Assembly (NCBI GenBank): GCA_900751695.1
Contig: CAADSS010000037.1
Coordinates: forward strand, 1-21,396
Direction: 5' to 3'
DNA: 21,396 nt
Origin: an uncultured Collinsella sp.
GTDB lineage: Bacteria > Actinomycetota > Coriobacteriia > Coriobacteriales > Coriobacteriaceae
The translations under genes and the position numbers were made by a program. A model generated the notes under the pieces. The model had not been told where the DNA came from. It ran no database searches and saw nothing but the letters and a program-made list of their open reading frames with translations. This document shows, one piece after another, positions 13,894 through 20,882 of the stretch (its first letter is position 1; each line of letters opens with the position of its first letter).

Positions 13894-15081
13894 ATGACCG
13901 AGCTCCAAGAACTCCGTCGCTATCGCCGCGATCTTCATCGCATTCCGGAGCTCGATTTCGATCTTCCGCAGACGATCGCCTATATCGAGGGCGTGTTGGC
14001 GCCGCTCGCTTGTGAGGTGACCCATCCGTGCCCCAGCTGCGTCTGCGCTTTCTTCGACGCTGGCGTTGGTGCCGTGCATGCCACGGCGATTCGCGCCGAC
14101 ATGGACGCCCTGCCCATCGCGGAGGCAACGGGCGCGGCCTTTGCCTCGACGCATCCCGGCAAGATGCACGCCTGCGGGCACGATGGGCACATGGCTATGG
14201 CACTTGCTGCGGCAACCTACGTTGACCGTACGATTCGCGAGCAGCCGGGTGCCATCAAGCGCAACGTGCTCTTTGTGTTCCAGCCTGCCGAGGAGACGAC
14301 CGGTGGCGCCAAGACGGTTTGTGAGAGTGGGGTGTTTGAGCGCTACGGGGCGGACCGCATCTTCGGGTTCCACGTATGGCCCGACCTGCCTGCGAACACG
14401 TTGGCGAGCTGCTCCGGCCCATTGCTGGCGCGTTCGAGTGAGACACACATTCATATCCATGGCACGAGCATCCATATCGCTAAGACCTATGGCGTTCCGG
14501 TCGAGGAGTCGCACGATGCGGCGCTGGCGGCTGCCAAGTTCTTGGTTTCCGAGCGCGAGCTCATGGACGAGTTGGGTGTCGACGAGCCCTGCATTGGTAA
14601 GTTCGGCCTGCTGCAGGCCGGCACCGTCTGCAATGCGGTGGCGGGGGAGGCCCATGTTGCCGGCAGCCTACGTGTGTTTACGGACGACATGTTCGACCGC
14701 GCGCGCGAGGGCGTGCGCCGCGTGCTGGACGATGCCTGCGTCGCAACGGGCTGCACATATGACCTCGATTTTGCCGAGGGCTATCCGCCGGTCGATAACG
14801 ACCCCGAGCTGTTCGCCCACATTGCGCCTGTCTTGTCCGAGCTGCAACTCGTGGATGAGCCTTTGCTGATTGCCGAGGACTTCGCTTTCTATCAGCGCCA
14901 TCTGCCAGGCGTGTTCTTCCTCCTGGGTACGGGCGTGCCGGAGGGACAAGATAATCCGATCGATTCGGATGGCTGCCCCGCCTATGCCACGAGCGCCCTT
15001 CACACTGATACCATGCTCTTTGACGAGGAAATCCTACTCAAAGGCCTCGATGTCTACAAACGATTGCTTGGCTTGGAGTGA
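13894..15081 (+). CDS. M20-family amidohydrolase, probable N-acetyldiaminopimelate deacetylase
   Basis: A 395-residue zinc-dependent M20D amidohydrolase. Metal-binding and catalytic landmarks are RADMDALPI, HACGHDGHM, the QPAEETTGGA glutamates, FGFHVWPDLP and a late ALHTDTMLF histidine. The family removes acyl groups from amino acids or peptides. Together with dapH on the divergent strand, the likeliest role is deacetylating N-acetyl-LL-diaminopimelate, but other acyl-amino acids cannot be excluded. The ATG at 13894 is chosen because GAAGGGA lies just upstream and MTELQELRRYRRDLHRIPEL is the usual family start. An in-frame ATG at 13810 would add 28 unrelated residues without a binding site. 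The stop codon is three bases before the next small gene. Confidence 0.87.
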   Translation: MTELQELRRYRRDLHRIPELDFDLPQTIAYIEGVLAPLACEVTHPCPSCVCAFFDAGVGAVHATAIRADMDALPIAEATGAAFASTHPGKMHACGHDGHMAMALAAATYVDRTIREQPGAIKRNVLFVFQPAEETTGGAKTVCESGVFERYGADRIFGFHVWPDLPANTLASCSGPLLARSSETHIHIHGTSIHIAKTYGVPVEESHDAALAAAKFLVSERELMDELGVDEPCIGKFGLLQAGTVCNAVAGEAHVAGSLRVFTDDMFDRAREGVRRVLDDACVATGCTYDLDFAEGYPPVDNDPELFAHIAPVLSELQLVDEPLLIAEDFAFYQRHLPGVFFLLGTGVPEGQDNPIDSDGCPAYATSALHTDTMLFDEEILLKGLDVYKRLLGLE

Positions 15082-15083
15082 CG

Positions 15084-15407
15084 ATGGAACGACGCCGACA
15101 GTCTGCCGTATATAGTCCGGGTGGATGCGGATGCGGTTTGCTGCTGCTTCCGGTCATCGCTGTGAGCATTGGCGTGATGTTTGTGTTTGCTGGGCTGGCT
15201 GCGGCGGCACTCGTACTGTTTATCACCGCCATCGGCGTGACGGTCTGGCTGTGCCGTTCTCGCGAGCGGCGCCGCGCCGACGGTAAGACCAATGTCGGCT
15301 GGGTCGTCTTCCTGATCATTGCGTACCTATTGAGCATCAGCTACCTGGTGTTCTTTGTCCTAATGATGATCAGTGCCTTTACCGGGAAATCCGTCACGGT
15401 GGGTTGA
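15084..15407 (+). CDS. Small integral membrane protein, unknown function
   Basis: A 107-residue protein with two long hydrophobic stretches that probably make two or three membrane spans: about 13-55 (GLLLLPVIAVSIGVMFVF and the following Ala/Leu/Val-rich stretch) and about 73-98 (VVFLIIAYLLSISYLVFFVL). They are separated by a basic RSRERRR loop likely to face the cytoplasm. The ATG at 15084 uses GGAG at 15075-15078, inside the end of the deacetylase gene, five bases upstream; a GTG at 15078 is a weaker alternative. The two genes are therefore probably co-translated. No family was recognised. Confidence 0.65.
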   Translation: MERRRQSAVYSPGGCGCGLLLLPVIAVSIGVMFVFAGLAAAALVLFITAIGVTVWLCRSRERRRADGKTNVGWVVFLIIAYLLSISYLVFFVLMMISAFTGKSVTVG

Positions 15408-15514
15408 TGCGCTGCCAGCAGACGGTCACGCAAAGTGCGTTTGCTCGGCGTCTGGATAGCTGCATTGGCCGTTTACCGCAACCTTAGCCCTCAGCTAATG
15501 AATTCAAGTTCAAT

Positions 15515-15564
15515 CCTTTCTACGATGTGCTGTGTGCCGGCACGGTAGCCGGATCGTAGGAAGG
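15515..15564 (+). promoter_or_regulatory. Hairpin that buries the ribosome binding site of the FxLYD gene
   Basis: CCTTTCTACGAT (15515-15526) pairs with ATCGTAGGAAGG (15553-15564), 12 bp with one U-G. An inner CCGGC/GCCGG stem (15537-15541 with 15548-15552) stacks on it. The right arm contains the AGGAAGG binding site seven bases before the ATG at 15572, so the folded RNA would block translation. The inner part also contains the perfect palindrome GTGCCGGCAC (15534-15543). If transcription starts inside the stem the RNA structure would not form; a weak TACGAT at 15521-15526 makes that possible. Confidence 0.5.
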
Positions 15565-15571
15565 ATGAATA

Positions 15572-16015
15572 ATGGCAAAAGAGGGAAAGAAGCCGATCGG
15601 CAAGATTGTCCTAGGCGTCATCGTGGTGCTGGTTATCGTCGGTGCCGTGGGTTCTATGGGTGGCAATTCAACCGATTCGTCTGCGAGCGATTCGGCAAAA
15701 CCTGTCGAGGCGACACAGCAGGCTGAGGAGCAAAAAGAACCGCAAGAACCGTATACCATTGCTGATGAGGCTGAAGACACCTCCAATCAGTTTGCCTATA
15801 AGATCACGGGCACGCTGACCAATAACACGGACAAGGAAAAGAGCTACATTCAGATTGAGTATGTTCTGTATGATGCCGATGGCAACCAGGTTGGAACGGC
15901 TCTTGCAAACACCAATCATCTGAAGGCGGGCGGCTCCTGGAAGTTCGAGGCGCTGGGTACGGTGTCTCCCGACCAGGTTGCTAGCTGGGAGCGTTCGGAC
16001 GTAAGCGGTTTCTAG
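15572..16015 (+). CDS. Membrane-anchored FxLYD-domain-like protein
   Basis: A 147-residue protein with a short basic N-terminus and one membrane span at about 10-28 (IGKIVLGVIVVLVIVGAVG). An acidic, Gln/Glu-rich low-complexity linker (about 30-60) follows, then an extracytoplasmic beta domain. The pattern YKITGTLTNNTDKEKSYIQI, then VLYDADGNQVGTA, then LKAGGSWKFEA is that of FxLYD-type domains, found in many surface proteins of Gram-positive bacteria with no known enzymatic activity. There is no lipobox cysteine, so it is anchored by the helix. The ATG at 15572 lies seven bases after AGGAAGG. Only 32 bases separate it from the next gene, so the two are probably one transcript. Confidence 0.75.
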   Translation: MAKEGKKPIGKIVLGVIVVLVIVGAVGSMGGNSTDSSASDSAKPVEATQQAEEQKEPQEPYTIADEAEDTSNQFAYKITGTLTNNTDKEKSYIQIEYVLYDADGNQVGTALANTNHLKAGGSWKFEALGTVSPDQVASWERSDVSGF

Positions 16016-16047
16016 CATGTTGCATGCACTGGGGGAGGTGAAGTCGT

Positions 16048-16470
16048 ATGCCCGATAAAAAGCTGACTGAGGAGTTGCTCAATGAGCTTCTCGATGCGCC
16101 GAACATCGATGGCTATATCAGGGAGCACGACTTTGCCGCCCCGTCGCTTTCGGACTACCTGAAGCAGCTGCTGCAGGAAAAGGGCTTGGAGCGCTCGCGC
16201 GTGGTTCGTATGGCCGATCTCAATGAGACCTTTGGCTATCAGATCTTTACCGGTGCGCGTCACCCGAGTCGCAATAAGGTGCTGCAGATTGCCTTTGCGA
16301 TGGCGCTGACGCTCAAGGAGACCAACCGTGCGCTGACGGCTGCCGGGGTAAGCGTCCTTAACTGCAAGGATCGCCGTGATGCGATTATCATCTTTTGCAT
16401 CGATCGCGGGTGTAGCCTCCAAAAGGTTAACGAGGAGCTGTATCGCTTTGGTGAGGAGACGGTGAGTTAG
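16048..16470 (+). CDS. Small helix-turn-helix-like regulatory protein upstream of a Ser/Thr kinase
   Basis: A 140-residue all-helical soluble protein. Residues about 33-95 (LSDYLKQLLQEKGLERSRVV, then YQIFTGARHPSRNKVLQIAF) resemble a lambda-repressor/XRE-type helix-turn-helix with its recognition-helix region around QIFTGARHPSRNK. The C-terminal half, from TLKETNRALTAAGVSVL, is typical of a family of short XRE-like proteins seen next to Hanks-type kinases in Gram-positive gut anaerobes; that association is from memory. The ATG at 16048 follows GGGGGAGG with nine bases between. It may be a substrate or partner of the kinase encoded 98 bases downstream; DNA binding is unproven. Confidence 0.65.
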   Translation: MPDKKLTEELLNELLDAPNIDGYIREHDFAAPSLSDYLKQLLQEKGLERSRVVRMADLNETFGYQIFTGARHPSRNKVLQIAFAMALTLKETNRALTAAGVSVLNCKDRRDAIIIFCIDRGCSLQKVNEELYRFGEETVS

Positions 16471-16520
16471 CGGCTGATATCTGAGCCGGCGGGGCTGCCG
16501 AACAACGATGCAAGCGAACG

Positions 16521-16550
16521 GGGCGCGGATGCCATGGGGTGTCTGCGCCC
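16521..16550 (+). other. Hairpin before the kinase gene
   Basis: GGGCGCGGA (16521-16529) pairs with TCTGCGCCC (16542-16550), nine pairs including one G-T, around a 12-base loop. There is no T run. It lies directly upstream of the candidate -10 at 16556 and could be a weak terminator or a DNA-level site. Confidence 0.3.
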
Positions 16551-16555
16551 TGCGC

Positions 16556-16561
16556 TATGAT
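16556..16561 (+). promoter_or_regulatory. Candidate -10 box giving a leaderless kinase mRNA
   Basis: TATGAT, in the context GCGCTATGATGG, has five of six consensus bases and ends seven bases before the kinase ATG at 16569. Transcription starting at the usual distance would begin at or next to that ATG. No -35 was recognised. Confidence 0.4.
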
Positions 16562-16568
16562 GGAGGCT

Positions 16569-17948
16569 ATGGATACTCAGACCACAACATATTCCGATGA
16601 CGAGCTGACCGCAGCGCTTGCCGAGCACCTGGCGTCGCTCGGTCGCGACGACAGCTATCGCGTGGAGCGTGTACTTAAGCGCTCGTCCGTTGAAACAACC
16701 GAGCTCGTGTACTTTGAAGGAACCGGCGGTGGTTCGCTCGGCCCCTTTGTCCGTAAACGCATCGATGCTTCGGCTCAAATCGGCGGGGCATACGAGCGTC
16801 TGTTTGCCTCTCAGCGGGCAGGCAGGCGTTTTGAGCACCTGCCCAGAATCGTCGATTGTCGTCGTGTGGGCGACGAGCTCAACGTGGTTATGGAATACAT
16901 CGAAGGGGAGACGCTCGGGGCGCTGGTGGACCGTCTGGGAGCCACCCCCGATTATGCACGTGAATTGTATCCTGCCCTATGCGATGCCGTGGGCGAGCTC
17001 CACGCCGGTTTTGCAATGGCGGGGGAGACGTCGGCGCCGGTGATCCATCGCGACCTCAAGCCGTCGAATATCATCGTGACGGGTGCCAACTATACGTCTG
17101 ATGACGGCCTGACGTTTTCGTCGCTGGTGATTATCGACTTGGGGATTGCGCGCGTATGGCGCGATGGTGCCGATGCCGACACCGTCAAGTTTGGCACGCG
17201 GCCCTATGCGCCGCCCGAGCAGTATGGGTTTGGGCAGACGAGCGTGCGCAGCGACGTCTACGCACTTGGCGCCCTGTTGTTCTTCTGCTTGACGGGAGTC
17301 GACCCTAAACCAGGGCTCGACATGCGCGAGCAATGCGAGGCGCGTGGCATTCCCACTCCACTTGCCGATGCCGTCTGCATGTCGATGGCGCTCGACCCGG
17401 CCAAGCGTTTTGCGAGTGCGGAGGCATTGGGACGGGCGACGCGCGCGGCATACGATCTGAGCCGCCCCGTGCGGCCTCCTGCGCCTGCGCCTGTCCGTAC
17501 TCCGGCCTCGGAGACGGTGTTGATGCTCCAAGGGCTCCAGAACCCCGCAGGGCTTCCTAGGCCTGCCGCCTCCGCTGCATGCGGTCTGCTCTCTCGCGTT
17601 CCGGAGTCTCTGGGGCGCATTTGGAATACGCTTGTCTGCTTCTCCCTACTTGTGTTCTTTGCCGGAAGTCACTTTGCCGTCTTTCACCCCACGGGAGCAA
17701 ACCAAAGCTACCCGACGTGGTTTCTCATAATCGAGTATTTTTTCTTTGTTGATGGCCTTATGGTGCTTATGCATTTTGTGCTGCTCGATAAGCGCCGTCT
17801 TCGTCGGCGATTCGCACTGCTCGACAGCTATCGCGGCAAGAAACTCGCGAAACTCTGGCTCAAGGCATTGGGTGTGCTGCTCCTATGCATGATCGTCATA
17901 GTCGCGGTTGCCAATGCGACCGGCGTCGTCGATACCTCCGCTACCTAA
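16569..17948 (+). CDS. Membrane-anchored Hanks-type serine/threonine protein kinase
   Basis: A 459-residue protein. Residues about 28-295 are a eukaryotic-like kinase domain: probable ATP lysine K63 in FVRKRID, hinge VVMEYIEGETLG, catalytic loop HRDLKPSN (160-167, D162 and N167), DLG in place of DFG at 190-192, and activation/APE region GTRPYAPPEQYG (209-220). The glycine-rich loop is not obvious. A proline-rich linker follows (about 300-316), then three hydrophobic segments (about 351-372, 384-406 and 430-450), so the kinase domain faces the cytoplasm. There are no PASTA repeats, unlike PknB-type kinases. The ATG at 16569 has GGAGG only two bases upstream, too close for normal use; GTG at 16539 and ATGs at 16557 and 16560 are in frame but lack binding sites. 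A leaderless start at 16569 is the best reading. Confidence 0.87.
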   Translation: MDTQTTTYSDDELTAALAEHLASLGRDDSYRVERVLKRSSVETTELVYFEGTGGGSLGPFVRKRIDASAQIGGAYERLFASQRAGRRFEHLPRIVDCRRVGDELNVVMEYIEGETLGALVDRLGATPDYARELYPALCDAVGELHAGFAMAGETSAPVIHRDLKPSNIIVTGANYTSDDGLTFSSLVIIDLGIARVWRDGADADTVKFGTRPYAPPEQYGFGQTSVRSDVYALGALLFFCLTGVDPKPGLDMREQCEARGIPTPLADAVCMSMALDPAKRFASAEALGRATRAAYDLSRPVRPPAPAPVRTPASETVLMLQGLQNPAGLPRPAASAACGLLSRVPESLGRIWNTLVCFSLLVFFAGSHFAVFHPTGANQSYPTWFLIIEYFFFVDGLMVLMHFVLLDKRRLRRRFALLDSYRGKKLAKLWLKALGVLLLCMIVIVAVANATGVVDTSAT

Positions 17949-17975
17949 AAGAAAAGGGCCCCATTGGGGCCCTTT
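17949..17975 (-). terminator. Convergent terminator between the kinase and hydrolase genes
   Basis: A perfect 10-bp stem AAAGGGCCCC/GGGGCCCTTT (17953-17962 with 17966-17975) and ATT loop. On the minus strand the tail reads TTTTCTT, so it best serves the minus-strand hydrolase gene. It also follows the kinase stop codon directly and can act in both directions. Confidence 0.85.
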
Positions 17976-17985
17976 GCAGTTGCGC

Positions 17986-19119
17986 TTAGATGCGGTTCAT
18001 CTGAGCGGCGACTTTGTTGTACCAGTCCTGCCACGTGGGCGGGCAGTACTTTTTGGCCGCTGCCGGGGTAAGGGTGGAGCCGTAGTTGGCGCCCAGATAG
18101 GCAACGTGAGCGGAGATGCCCTCGCTCCAGCTGCCAAAGCTGCGCCAACCGCCGCCACGGGCACTCCAGCCCCAGGCGTTGTAAGAATTGGCGCAATAAG
18201 CACCCTTGGTGCTCTCGATGCAGGCGATGGCGGGGGACCAACGGGGGTCGACACCGGTATTCCAAGCGGCGACGGCAAAGTTATAGCCCTGGCCTGCCAT
18301 GGGGGAGCCGGCGAGATAATTGTCGATGCGGCTCGTCCACTCATTGATGAACGAATCGTAATCGGAGCTACCGGTATTGGCGTTGTTCACCGTGGTGTCG
18401 ATGGTGGTGTTGGTGTTGGTGGCCTGGCTGCTGGAATTGCTGCCGCTTACGCCCTCGCCCGAGAGCTTCTCGGCGGCGGCGGCCTTATCGGCCTCAAGCT
18501 TGGCAAGCTCGGCGGCATTTTCCTGCTCGGCTTTTGCCTGCGCCTCGCTGCGGAGCTGCTGGGCCTGAGCCAACGCATCCTCGGCGTTTTTCTGCTCTGC
18601 CTCAAGCTGAGACTTGGCCTGCTGGAGCTCAGCCTTGTTCTGCTCGAGTTCGGTTTGCATGTTATTGAGCTGTTCGATCTCGTCGACGCTCGAGCTCGTG
18701 ATCTGGTTGGTGTATTTGCAGGTCGTGATGAACTCACCCAGGCTCTGCGCATTGACCAGGAAGCTCACGATGGGATTGGTGCCTTTCTGATACTTGTACA
18801 GATCGCGCATGGCGGAGCTTGCCTTGGCCTGCTGCTCGGGAAGCTTAGCCTCGATTTCCTCGATGCTTGCCTCATTGGAGTCAATCTGCTTTTGCAGGTC
18901 ATCGAGTTTGGTGCGGGCGTCGTTGTAGGCGCTCGTGGCGGCTTCGATCTTCTGCTGCGCTGCGGAAAGCTGGTCCTGCGTTGCCTGCGAGGCGGCATAC
19001 GCCGCAACGGGGGAGAGCATCGGCGTGGCCGTCAGCGCAACGGCGAGCGCGGCGCTCGTGATGATACGAGCCGGCTTCGACGCAATGAGCGCTGCGGCGC
19101 GATGATTCGAATGCTGCAT
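17986..19119 (-). CDS. Secreted coiled-coil peptidoglycan hydrolase (PcsB-like N-terminus, lysozyme-like C-terminus)
   Basis: A 377-residue exported protein. A basic N-terminus and hydrophobic stretch (IITSAALAVALTATPMLSPVAAYAA) form a signal peptide with likely cleavage near residue 42. Residues about 45-215 are a long Gln/Ala/Glu-rich coiled coil of the PcsB/CwlO N-terminal type, interrupted near 110-135 by YKYQKGTNPIVSFLVNAQSL, a segment usual in that domain. A Ser/Asn/Thr linker (about 222-255) leads to a C-terminal domain of about 120 residues with AWNTGVDPRWSPAIACIEST and NAWGWSARGGGW, suggesting a lysozyme-like or lytic transglycosylase fold with E302 as possible catalytic acid. It probably trims peptidoglycan at division or growth. 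The ATG at 19119 has AGAGGGA close upstream; a TTG at 19134 adds five residues without support. Confidence 0.83.
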   Translation of the reverse strand: MQHSNHRAAALIASKPARIITSAALAVALTATPMLSPVAAYAASQATQDQLSAAQQKIEAATSAYNDARTKLDDLQKQIDSNEASIEEIEAKLPEQQAKASSAMRDLYKYQKGTNPIVSFLVNAQSLGEFITTCKYTNQITSSSVDEIEQLNNMQTELEQNKAELQQAKSQLEAEQKNAEDALAQAQQLRSEAQAKAEQENAAELAKLEADKAAAAEKLSGEGVSGSNSSSQATNTNTTIDTTVNNANTGSSDYDSFINEWTSRIDNYLAGSPMAGQGYNFAVAAWNTGVDPRWSPAIACIESTKGAYCANSYNAWGWSARGGGWRSFGSWSEGISAHVAYLGANYGSTLTPAAAKKYCPPTWQDWYNKVAAQMNRI

Positions 19120-19161
19120 CCAGTCCCTCTGCAATCAATCGTAGGTTATGGTTCGAACGGT

Positions 19162-19167
19162 ATTCTA
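19162..19167 (-). promoter_or_regulatory. Candidate -10 box of the peptidoglycan hydrolase gene
   Basis: On the minus strand TAGAAT matches the -10 consensus at five of six positions about 43 bases before the ATG. No good -35 stands at 17 bases; TTCAAG stands at 19 bases, inside the inverted-repeat cluster. Confidence 0.35.
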
Positions 19168-19180
19168 CTACTGCTTTCGA

Positions 19181-19228
19181 CCTCAACTTGAACCTTAAAG
19201 GTTCCAAAGGGTCAAGTTGAACTTGAGG
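19181..19228. promoter_or_regulatory. Nested inverted repeats, probable operator cluster
   Basis: Three dyads are packed into 48 bases. TCAACTTGA (19183-19191) is inverted as TCAAGTTGA (19212-19220). GAACCTT-A-AAGGTTC (19190-19204) and TCAAGTT-G-AACTTGA (19212-19226) are 7-1-7 palindromes. CCTCAA at 19181 also mirrors TTGAGG at 19223. The style (CCTCAA/CCTT with mirrored arms) recalls MerR-family operators, but no MerR-type gene is in the window. The cluster sits upstream of the hydrolase gene. The rest of the 420-base gap (19229-19541) shows a possible plus-strand -10, TATGAT at 19249-19254, and a GGCAAAC/GTTTGCC hairpin near 19413-19439, but no gene. Confidence 0.5.
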
Positions 19229-19455
19229 CTTTGGCTTTGACCTGCAGTTATGATGAATTGTTGAGAAACCATAGAGTTCAACTTTAACGTTACGGGGGCC
19301 TGTCCGAGAGGGTTTTTGTTTATCAAAAGTCGCCTCACGTGGGGAAAGATGCAATCGTGGGCAAGAAATGAGACTTGACGACGTGGATGCCCGGCATGGG
19401 CGGCGGAGGAGCAGGCAAACTGCTTCGCCTTGTTTGCCATAGATACGGTGGAGCT

Positions 19456-19485
19456 TTGGGCGCCGGCGGCTTGGCACGCTAGAAT
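19456..19485 (+). promoter_or_regulatory. Candidate promoter of the ATP-grasp ligase gene
   Basis: TTGGGC (19456-19461), an 18-base spacer and TAGAAT (19480-19485) stand about 57 bases before the ligase ATG. Confidence 0.4.
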
Positions 19486-19541
19486 AAATCAGTTGCGCAA
19501 AGACCGCCCGTTGTGTGGGCAGTTCATGATAGGAAGTTTCC

Positions 19542-20798
19542 ATGGCATTGCAGTTTACAGAGCGCGAGTTCATTCCCGTGCTGCTCGGTGGCGACATCAA
19601 CGCCTATTCGGTGGCGCGCGCCTTCTACGAGGAGTACCAGGTCAAGAGCCTGGTCTTTGGCAAGTACCAGACGGGTCCCGCGTACCGCAGCCAGATTATC
19701 GACTACACGCCCAACGTGGATATCGATACCATGCCCGTGATGCTCAGGACCGTCAACGGCATTGCCCAAGCGCATGCCGATAAGACGATTGTCCTTGTGG
19801 GCTGTGGCGATAACTATGTTGCCCTCGTGGCTCAGGCCAAGGATGCCCATGAGTTGGCGGATAACATCGTCGCGCCTTACGCTCCCTATAGCATGCTTGA
19901 GCAGTGTCAGAAGAAGGAGATCTTCTACGAGCTGTGCGAGAAGCATGGCGTGCCCTATCCGCATACCTTTACCTTCACCATGGCGATGCTGAACGCCCAA
20001 GGCGAGGCGCCTGCCGAAGTGCTCGACCAGATCGATTTTCCCTACCCGATGATTCTGAAGCCTTCTGACGGCATCATGTGGTGGCAGCACGAGTTCGAGG
20101 GCCAGAAAAAGGCCTATGAGATTGCCGACCGTGCCGAGCTGGAACAGGTCATTCGCGACTCGTATGCCAGCGGCTACACCGACGACCTGATCTTGCAGGA
20201 TCGCGTGCCCGGCAATGACGAGTACATGCGCGTGCTCACCAGTTATTCCGACCGCAACGGCAAGGTGCGCATGATGTGCCTGGGTCACGTGCTGCTCGAG
20301 GAGCATCAGCCTCACGGTGTCGGCAACCACGCCTGTATCATCACCGAGCCCAATGACGAGCTCATGGGCGGCGTGCGCAAGTTGCTCGAGGACCTTCACT
20401 TTGTGGGCTATTCCAACTTTGACGTTAAGTACGACGAGCGCGACGGCTCGTTTAAGTTCTTCGATTTCAACACGCGCCAAGGTCGCAGCAACTACTACGT
20501 CACTAACAGCGGCTTTAACGTTGCCAAGTATGTGGTGGACGAGTATGTGTTCAACCGCCCGTTTGAGCCGGAGTTTGTGACGGCGCAGGACGAGGCGCTG
20601 TGGATGGTCGTCCCCATGGGCGTCGTCGACAAGTACGTCAAGGATCCCGAGCTGCGCGCTAAGGTGCATCGCCTGGACAAGGAAGGCAAGGGCGCCGACC
20701 CTTCGTTTATGAAGGGCGACTTTGTCTTTAACCGCTGGCTGCGCATGTGGCACACCAAGCTGCGCCACTTTAAGCTGTTCAAGACGTATTACAAGTAG
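19542..20798 (+). CDS. ATP-grasp carboxylate-amine ligase, possible D-aspartate ligase
   Basis: A 418-residue ATP-grasp enzyme. The N-terminal domain begins FIPVLLGGDINAYSVARAFYE. The central ATP-grasp part contains the ATP-binding lysine in FPYPMILKPSDGIMWW (about 166-181), an LQDRVPGNDEYMRVL segment and the Mg-binding region FKFFDFNTRQGRSNYY (about 305-319). Such enzymes couple a carboxylate to an amine through an acyl phosphate. Relatives include the D-aspartate ligases that attach D-Asp to the lysine of peptidoglycan precursors in lactic acid bacteria. The next gene is an aspartate-racemase homologue, which would supply D-Asp, so that role is likely but not proven from the sequence. The ATG at 19542 has AGGAAG five bases upstream. 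Confidence 0.82.
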   Translation: MALQFTEREFIPVLLGGDINAYSVARAFYEEYQVKSLVFGKYQTGPAYRSQIIDYTPNVDIDTMPVMLRTVNGIAQAHADKTIVLVGCGDNYVALVAQAKDAHELADNIVAPYAPYSMLEQCQKKEIFYELCEKHGVPYPHTFTFTMAMLNAQGEAPAEVLDQIDFPYPMILKPSDGIMWWQHEFEGQKKAYEIADRAELEQVIRDSYASGYTDDLILQDRVPGNDEYMRVLTSYSDRNGKVRMMCLGHVLLEEHQPHGVGNHACIITEPNDELMGGVRKLLEDLHFVGYSNFDVKYDERDGSFKFFDFNTRQGRSNYYVTNSGFNVAKYVVDEYVFNRPFEPEFVTAQDEALWMVVPMGVVDKYVKDPELRAKVHRLDKEGKGADPSFMKGDFVFNRWLRMWHTKLRHFKLFKTYYK

Positions 20799-20807
20799 AT
20801 GAGTGCG

Positions 20808-20837
20808 GCGCCCGTCCGGTTTACATCGGGCGGGCGC
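20808..20837 (+). other. GC-rich hairpin between the ligase and racemase genes
   Basis: GCGCCCGTCCG (20808-20818) pairs with CGGGCGGGCGC (20827-20837), 11 pairs with one G-T, around an 8-base loop. No T run follows on the plus strand, so it may be a weak or pausing terminator. Confidence 0.5.
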
Positions 20838-20840
20838 GGG

Positions 20841-20846
20841 TATGAT
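20841..20846 (+). promoter_or_regulatory. Candidate -10 box of the racemase gene
   Basis: TATGAT lies directly after the hairpin and about 37 bases before the start codon. TTTACA at 20820-20825 could be a -35, but the 15-base spacer is short. Confidence 0.35.
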
Positions 20847-20882
20847 ACGCGCAATTGCGCAAGCGTCACCAAGGAGGCGGCG

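Noticed and set aside
15419..15454. CAGACG/CGTCTG dyad with an inner ACGCA/TGCGT hairpin after the small membrane protein gene
   Set aside because: No T run and several unpaired bases; too weak to call a terminator or structured RNA.
17908..19191. Plus-strand open frame of 427 codons opposite the peptidoglycan hydrolase gene
   Set aside because: Gly/Leu-rich antisense of a coiled coil. The minus-strand frame has a signal peptide, a binding site and recognisable domains.
19289..19316. G-rich stretch followed by TTTTTGTTT in the gap before the ligase gene, considered as a terminator
   Set aside because: Only a 3-bp stem can be drawn, so it is not supported.
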